From an uncultured Muribaculaceae bacterium (GTDB lineage Bacteria > Bacteroidota > Bacteroidia > Bacteroidales > Muribaculaceae): a DNA stretch of 64,000 nucleotides. Numbering within the stretch: the stretch's first letter is position 1; each line of letters begins with the position of its first letter. The stretch is from positions 6,976 to 70,975 of the forward strand of contig CAJTZS010000021.1 of NCBI GenBank assembly GCA_910584055.1, in the 5' to 3' direction. Below the pieces are notes generated by a model, which saw nothing but the letters and a program-made list of their open reading frames with translations, had not been told where the DNA came from and made no database searches. Positions 61,423 through 64,000 of the stretch are shown here, one piece after another. The position numbers and the translations under genes were made by a program.

Positions 61423-63792
61423 TCAGCGCAGCTGAATCTTGATGGTCTCGCCGTTTGCTGCGGCGATGTAGATGCCGGCGTCAAGGAGCGTAAGGTCGAT
61501 GGAGTCTTTACCGGTTGCCACTCTCATTCCGCGGATGTCATATATCTCTATTGAAGCGTCGGCGCATCTCACGGTTGTGCCGTCGAAAGTTATTGACTTG
61601 CCATTGACGCCTTCCGAAGCGATCTCGTCGACAGACGAATTGTTTGTCATATTGGTGAAGGGGAGGGCGTAGATATCCCAGGTGTGGATGTCTTTCGGCT
61701 TGTCATATCTGGTGATGTAGAGCAGGGGATGCTCGGGATGAGCATATGTCATGATCTTGGCCAGGGCCCCGCGTTCGTCTGGACCGGCGGTGAGGAGCGT
61801 GCGTCCGCTGGGATAATCGGGAGATATCGCCTGTCCGATGAGCACTTCCTCGACAGCTCCCTCACCGGGAATGCCGCGTTTAACGAGCATCATGTATTCG
61901 TTCAGATTATCTTTATAGAAATAATCCGGGTTAAGTGTGCTGCTCTCAATATATGTCTGAGCGTAATATACGCCTGTGCCCATATTGATTTCATCGGTTC
62001 TGTTATAGGAACCGTCCTTGTTTATCCAGATCACGCGTGCTATGTCGTTTCCGTTTTCGTCTTGAATCGGCACGCGGAGCTCGTTGGCGTATATGTAGGT
62101 GTCGCCGGATTTGACGCGGTCCATGTTGGAGGTCATGCGTTCAGGATCGGAGTCGGGGTCTATTTCATAGCGGTAATTCAGAGACATCACCTCCTTGACC
62201 GAATTGAGGTCGACAAAATGGAAAATATAGTCGCCCATGTTGTTGGTGTTGATGAACATCTCCTGCGGTTCGAAACCTTCGAGATCGCTCATGGCGATAT
62301 GACTTTCGCATTTTTCGAAAAGGTTGTTTAACTTAGTTCCGTCATAATTGTAGTGGTAGTAAGAGTGGAGGTAATTGTCGGAGCCTGCCACATAGTCTTG
62401 CTTTGTTATGAAGAAACAAGCCTTTCCATCGTTGATCTGTTCGGTGAAACGTATGTCGTCGCGATATCTGAAATCACCGGCAGAGAAATAGGAGGCCACA
62501 ATATTGGTGTTGCCGAAGCTTTCGGAACGATATGTCGGGATTTTTGAAGTCTGGATAAGGTTGAACCCGTTTCCGTCGCCCTTCTCTTCATAAATTTCAA
62601 TCACGAGTTTGTTGTTCTCGCGCATTGTCATTTCATCTATCGGTGAATGGTAGGGATTGTAGAAGGGTTCCTCGTAATATTGTCTCACTACATAAGCTTT
62701 GCCGTTCTTGTTCAAGGTCATGATGAACGGTGTGCTCTGCATGTCTCCCGGGAGACGGCTGAGCGGGAAGTTGGCCTTCATCACCGGTTGCATCTCTTTC
62801 TCTCCCTCGCGCACGCCGCGGAATATGGTGGCGTCAACGCCATAAGAAAGGTATTGCTCCCAGAAACCGGGGATGAACAAGGAGCTGTCTCCGTCTCCGT
62901 CGCCATCACCGTCTCCGTCACCCTCTCCCATGTCGATGTCCGGAATTTCGATATCCTCATCCGGCTCAACGTCTACCATGAAGGTGAGATAAGTCTTCTC
63001 CTTACCGTTGTTGTCGATTTCACTGTATACATCGCCCAACTGATAGGGTATCTCATATATCATTTTGTTATAGGTTTGCGCGTTCCCCTCGAAATCTTTG
63101 CCTTCCTCGGTTTCTCCGCCGAGCTGATAGACTTTATTATAGTTGTTGTTGACATAATATGTTGTCTGCACGCTCAGGCTCACCATTACCTCAATCTTAT
63201 CGTCCTGATTGAAGAAGTTGCGTGTGAGTATAGGGGTGATTTCGCATTGGGCCACTGACACTTCCCTGTGATAAGGACCGTAAAGGGCTATGTTCAGTTT
63301 CTCTGCCTCGCTTGCGGTTTCAGGATCGCGCGGTGCGTCGTAATAAACTTTATACGACATTTTGTCGCGGACAGTGCCCACATGCTCCATTTTAGAGTTG
63401 TAAATATGGAATTCATACTCCTCCAGAATGGGTCTGTTGTAGTCTTCGCTTACTTTGATATATGTGTGTTTGAAGTTTCCGGTGTAAAACCATGTCTCAC
63501 CCCAGGGGGTGTCGATGTCGCTGATGATGGAAGACGGACCCAGGCTGGTCTGGATAGGCTGGTCACCTTGCACGTTGCGCCTCGGACCTTTCTTCCCTTC
63601 GAGCAAATCATTGGCCCTGTTAATCATTTTCGAGCGTTCGCTCTCGAAAGGGGAAGATACTTTCTTTGCCTTGTAAGCATAGTTGCTGAGGTCAAAACTC
63701 GCCGGACGGGCAGTCCTCGCGGCGGCGTCGGCCATTCCTAAGCCAAGAGCCGGGAGCACCAGTGAAAAGACTGCTTTAGTAAAAATTCCCAT
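61423..63792 (-). CDS. Secreted protein with Gly-Asp repeat and Por-type tail
   Basis: A 789-residue protein with a signal peptide (MGIFTKAVFSLVLPALGLGMADA), which fixes the start at 63792. A run of Gly-Asp dipeptides (GDGDGDGDGDGD, coded near 62895-62935) sits about 300 residues in, between a TIPDIDMGEG-like acidic stretch and SSLFIPG. The rest is beta-rich without a recognised family. The C-terminus SSVDEI, then IEIYDIRGMRVATG and LLDAGIYIAAANGETIKIQLR is the clearest Por secretion tail of the four. Confidence 0.8.
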   Translation of the reverse strand: MGIFTKAVFSLVLPALGLGMADAAARTARPASFDLSNYAYKAKKVSSPFESERSKMINRANDLLEGKKGPRRNVQGDQPIQTSLGPSSIISDIDTPWGETWFYTGNFKHTYIKVSEDYNRPILEEYEFHIYNSKMEHVGTVRDKMSYKVYYDAPRDPETASEAEKLNIALYGPYHREVSVAQCEITPILTRNFFNQDDKIEVMVSLSVQTTYYVNNNYNKVYQLGGETEEGKDFEGNAQTYNKMIYEIPYQLGDVYSEIDNNGKEKTYLTFMVDVEPDEDIEIPDIDMGEGDGDGDGDGDGDSSLFIPGFWEQYLSYGVDATIFRGVREGEKEMQPVMKANFPLSRLPGDMQSTPFIMTLNKNGKAYVVRQYYEEPFYNPYHSPIDEMTMRENNKLVIEIYEEKGDGNGFNLIQTSKIPTYRSESFGNTNIVASYFSAGDFRYRDDIRFTEQINDGKACFFITKQDYVAGSDNYLHSYYHYNYDGTKLNNLFEKCESHIAMSDLEGFEPQEMFINTNNMGDYIFHFVDLNSVKEVMSLNYRYEIDPDSDPERMTSNMDRVKSGDTYIYANELRVPIQDENGNDIARVIWINKDGSYNRTDEINMGTGVYYAQTYIESSTLNPDYFYKDNLNEYMMLVKRGIPGEGAVEEVLIGQAISPDYPSGRTLLTAGPDERGALAKIMTYAHPEHPLLYITRYDKPKDIHTWDIYALPFTNMTNNSSVDEIASEGVNGKSITFDGTTVRCADASIEIYDIRGMRVATGKDSIDLTLLDAGIYIAAANGETIKIQLR

Positions 63793-63944
63793 AAGCTTGT
63801 AATTGTTGTTTGTTTTTTTGCCATCATGAACCCCGATTTTGGGGATAAAATGACATTGTGAATATTGTGAAAAATAATCTATTATCAGTTTGACTTGAAA
63901 AACTGGAATTATCATTTCACTTGTTCATGATTTGATTCCTGCGG

Positions 63945-63952
63945 CAAATATA
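63945..63952 (-). promoter_or_regulatory. -7 promoter box for the secreted-protein block
   Basis: TATATTTG followed by C on the minus strand, implying a leader of about 150 nt. It is the only convincing TAnnTTTG box seen upstream of the four secreted-protein genes. Nothing else recognisable lies in 63793-64000. Confidence 0.45.
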
Positions 63953-64000
63953 ATAGAGATTAAATAAAGTTAGATGTTAAGCACGATGCAGAAATCTCCA

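Overview
The window looks like a chromosomal segment of a gut-type Bacteroidales bacterium, most likely Muribaculaceae or a close relative. The evidence is the promoter style (TAnnTTTG -7 boxes ahead of many genes), the MurF-alanine racemase fusion, long-form IspG, a fused Hpt-adenylate kinase, several Bacteroidota-specific families (DUF2851, DUF3098, DUF3256, DUF3467), lipoproteins with a Cys-Ser-Asp/acidic surface-export signal, and C-terminal tails of the Por/type IX secretion type. The family placement is inference. No rRNA, tRNA, CRISPR array, prophage or intact transposase was seen.

Layout. 1-8.4 kb: murF-alr (cut by the window edge), recO, DUF2851, an RluA-type pseudouridine synthase, a PAP2-like membrane protein, ispG, then a small HTH gene behind a long structured leader. 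8.6-11.6 kb: a 1002-residue coiled-coil surface lipoprotein. 11.8-19 kb, minus strand: cysS, DUF3467, a LolD-like ATPase, tcdA, a small metal-binding protein, copA and an RsmB/RsmF-type methyltransferase. 19-24.8 kb: an RsmI-like methylase, an MBL-fold hydrolase, a lipoprotein, a POT peptide transporter, sufE, greA and a HIT protein. 24.9-32 kb: iron alcohol dehydrogenase, acyl-CoA ligase, an amphipathic-repeat lipoprotein, an AT-rich AAA/DUF4143 ATPase behind iterons, and a C69 dipeptidase. 32-39.5 kb: surE, a GT2 glycosyltransferase and mtaB on minus; ftsX-DUF3098-uppP-truB-queA on plus. 39.9-48.4 kb: a DEAD-box helicase, DUF3256, gltX-waaA, a GH51 arabinofuranosidase and a KDPG aldolase. 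48.4-64 kb, minus strand: DUF2461, a PorE-like TPR/propeller/OmpA lipoprotein, hpt-adk, and four consecutive large secreted proteins with Por-type C-terminal tails, one of them a C10 cysteine protease.

Most genes are housekeeping: envelope synthesis, translation and tRNA/rRNA modification, redox and metal handling. The most unusual content is between genes. I see three copies of a roughly 70-nt promoter-core-terminator small RNA unit whose core is antisense to a Bacteroidota-type translation start. I also see heptamer repeat arrays (TAGGCTT-type and TAAACAT-type) whose first unit supplies the stop codon of the preceding gene at several places, six REP-like palindromes, and a composite element of two hairpins with an identical tip but unrelated self-pairing arms. 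A 23-bp perfect inverted repeat has a start codon in its loop, a long multi-hairpin leader precedes the HTH gene, and 32-bp iterons overlap the promoter of the ATPase. The secreted-protein block next to a PorE-like protein is the best candidate for a functional gene system.
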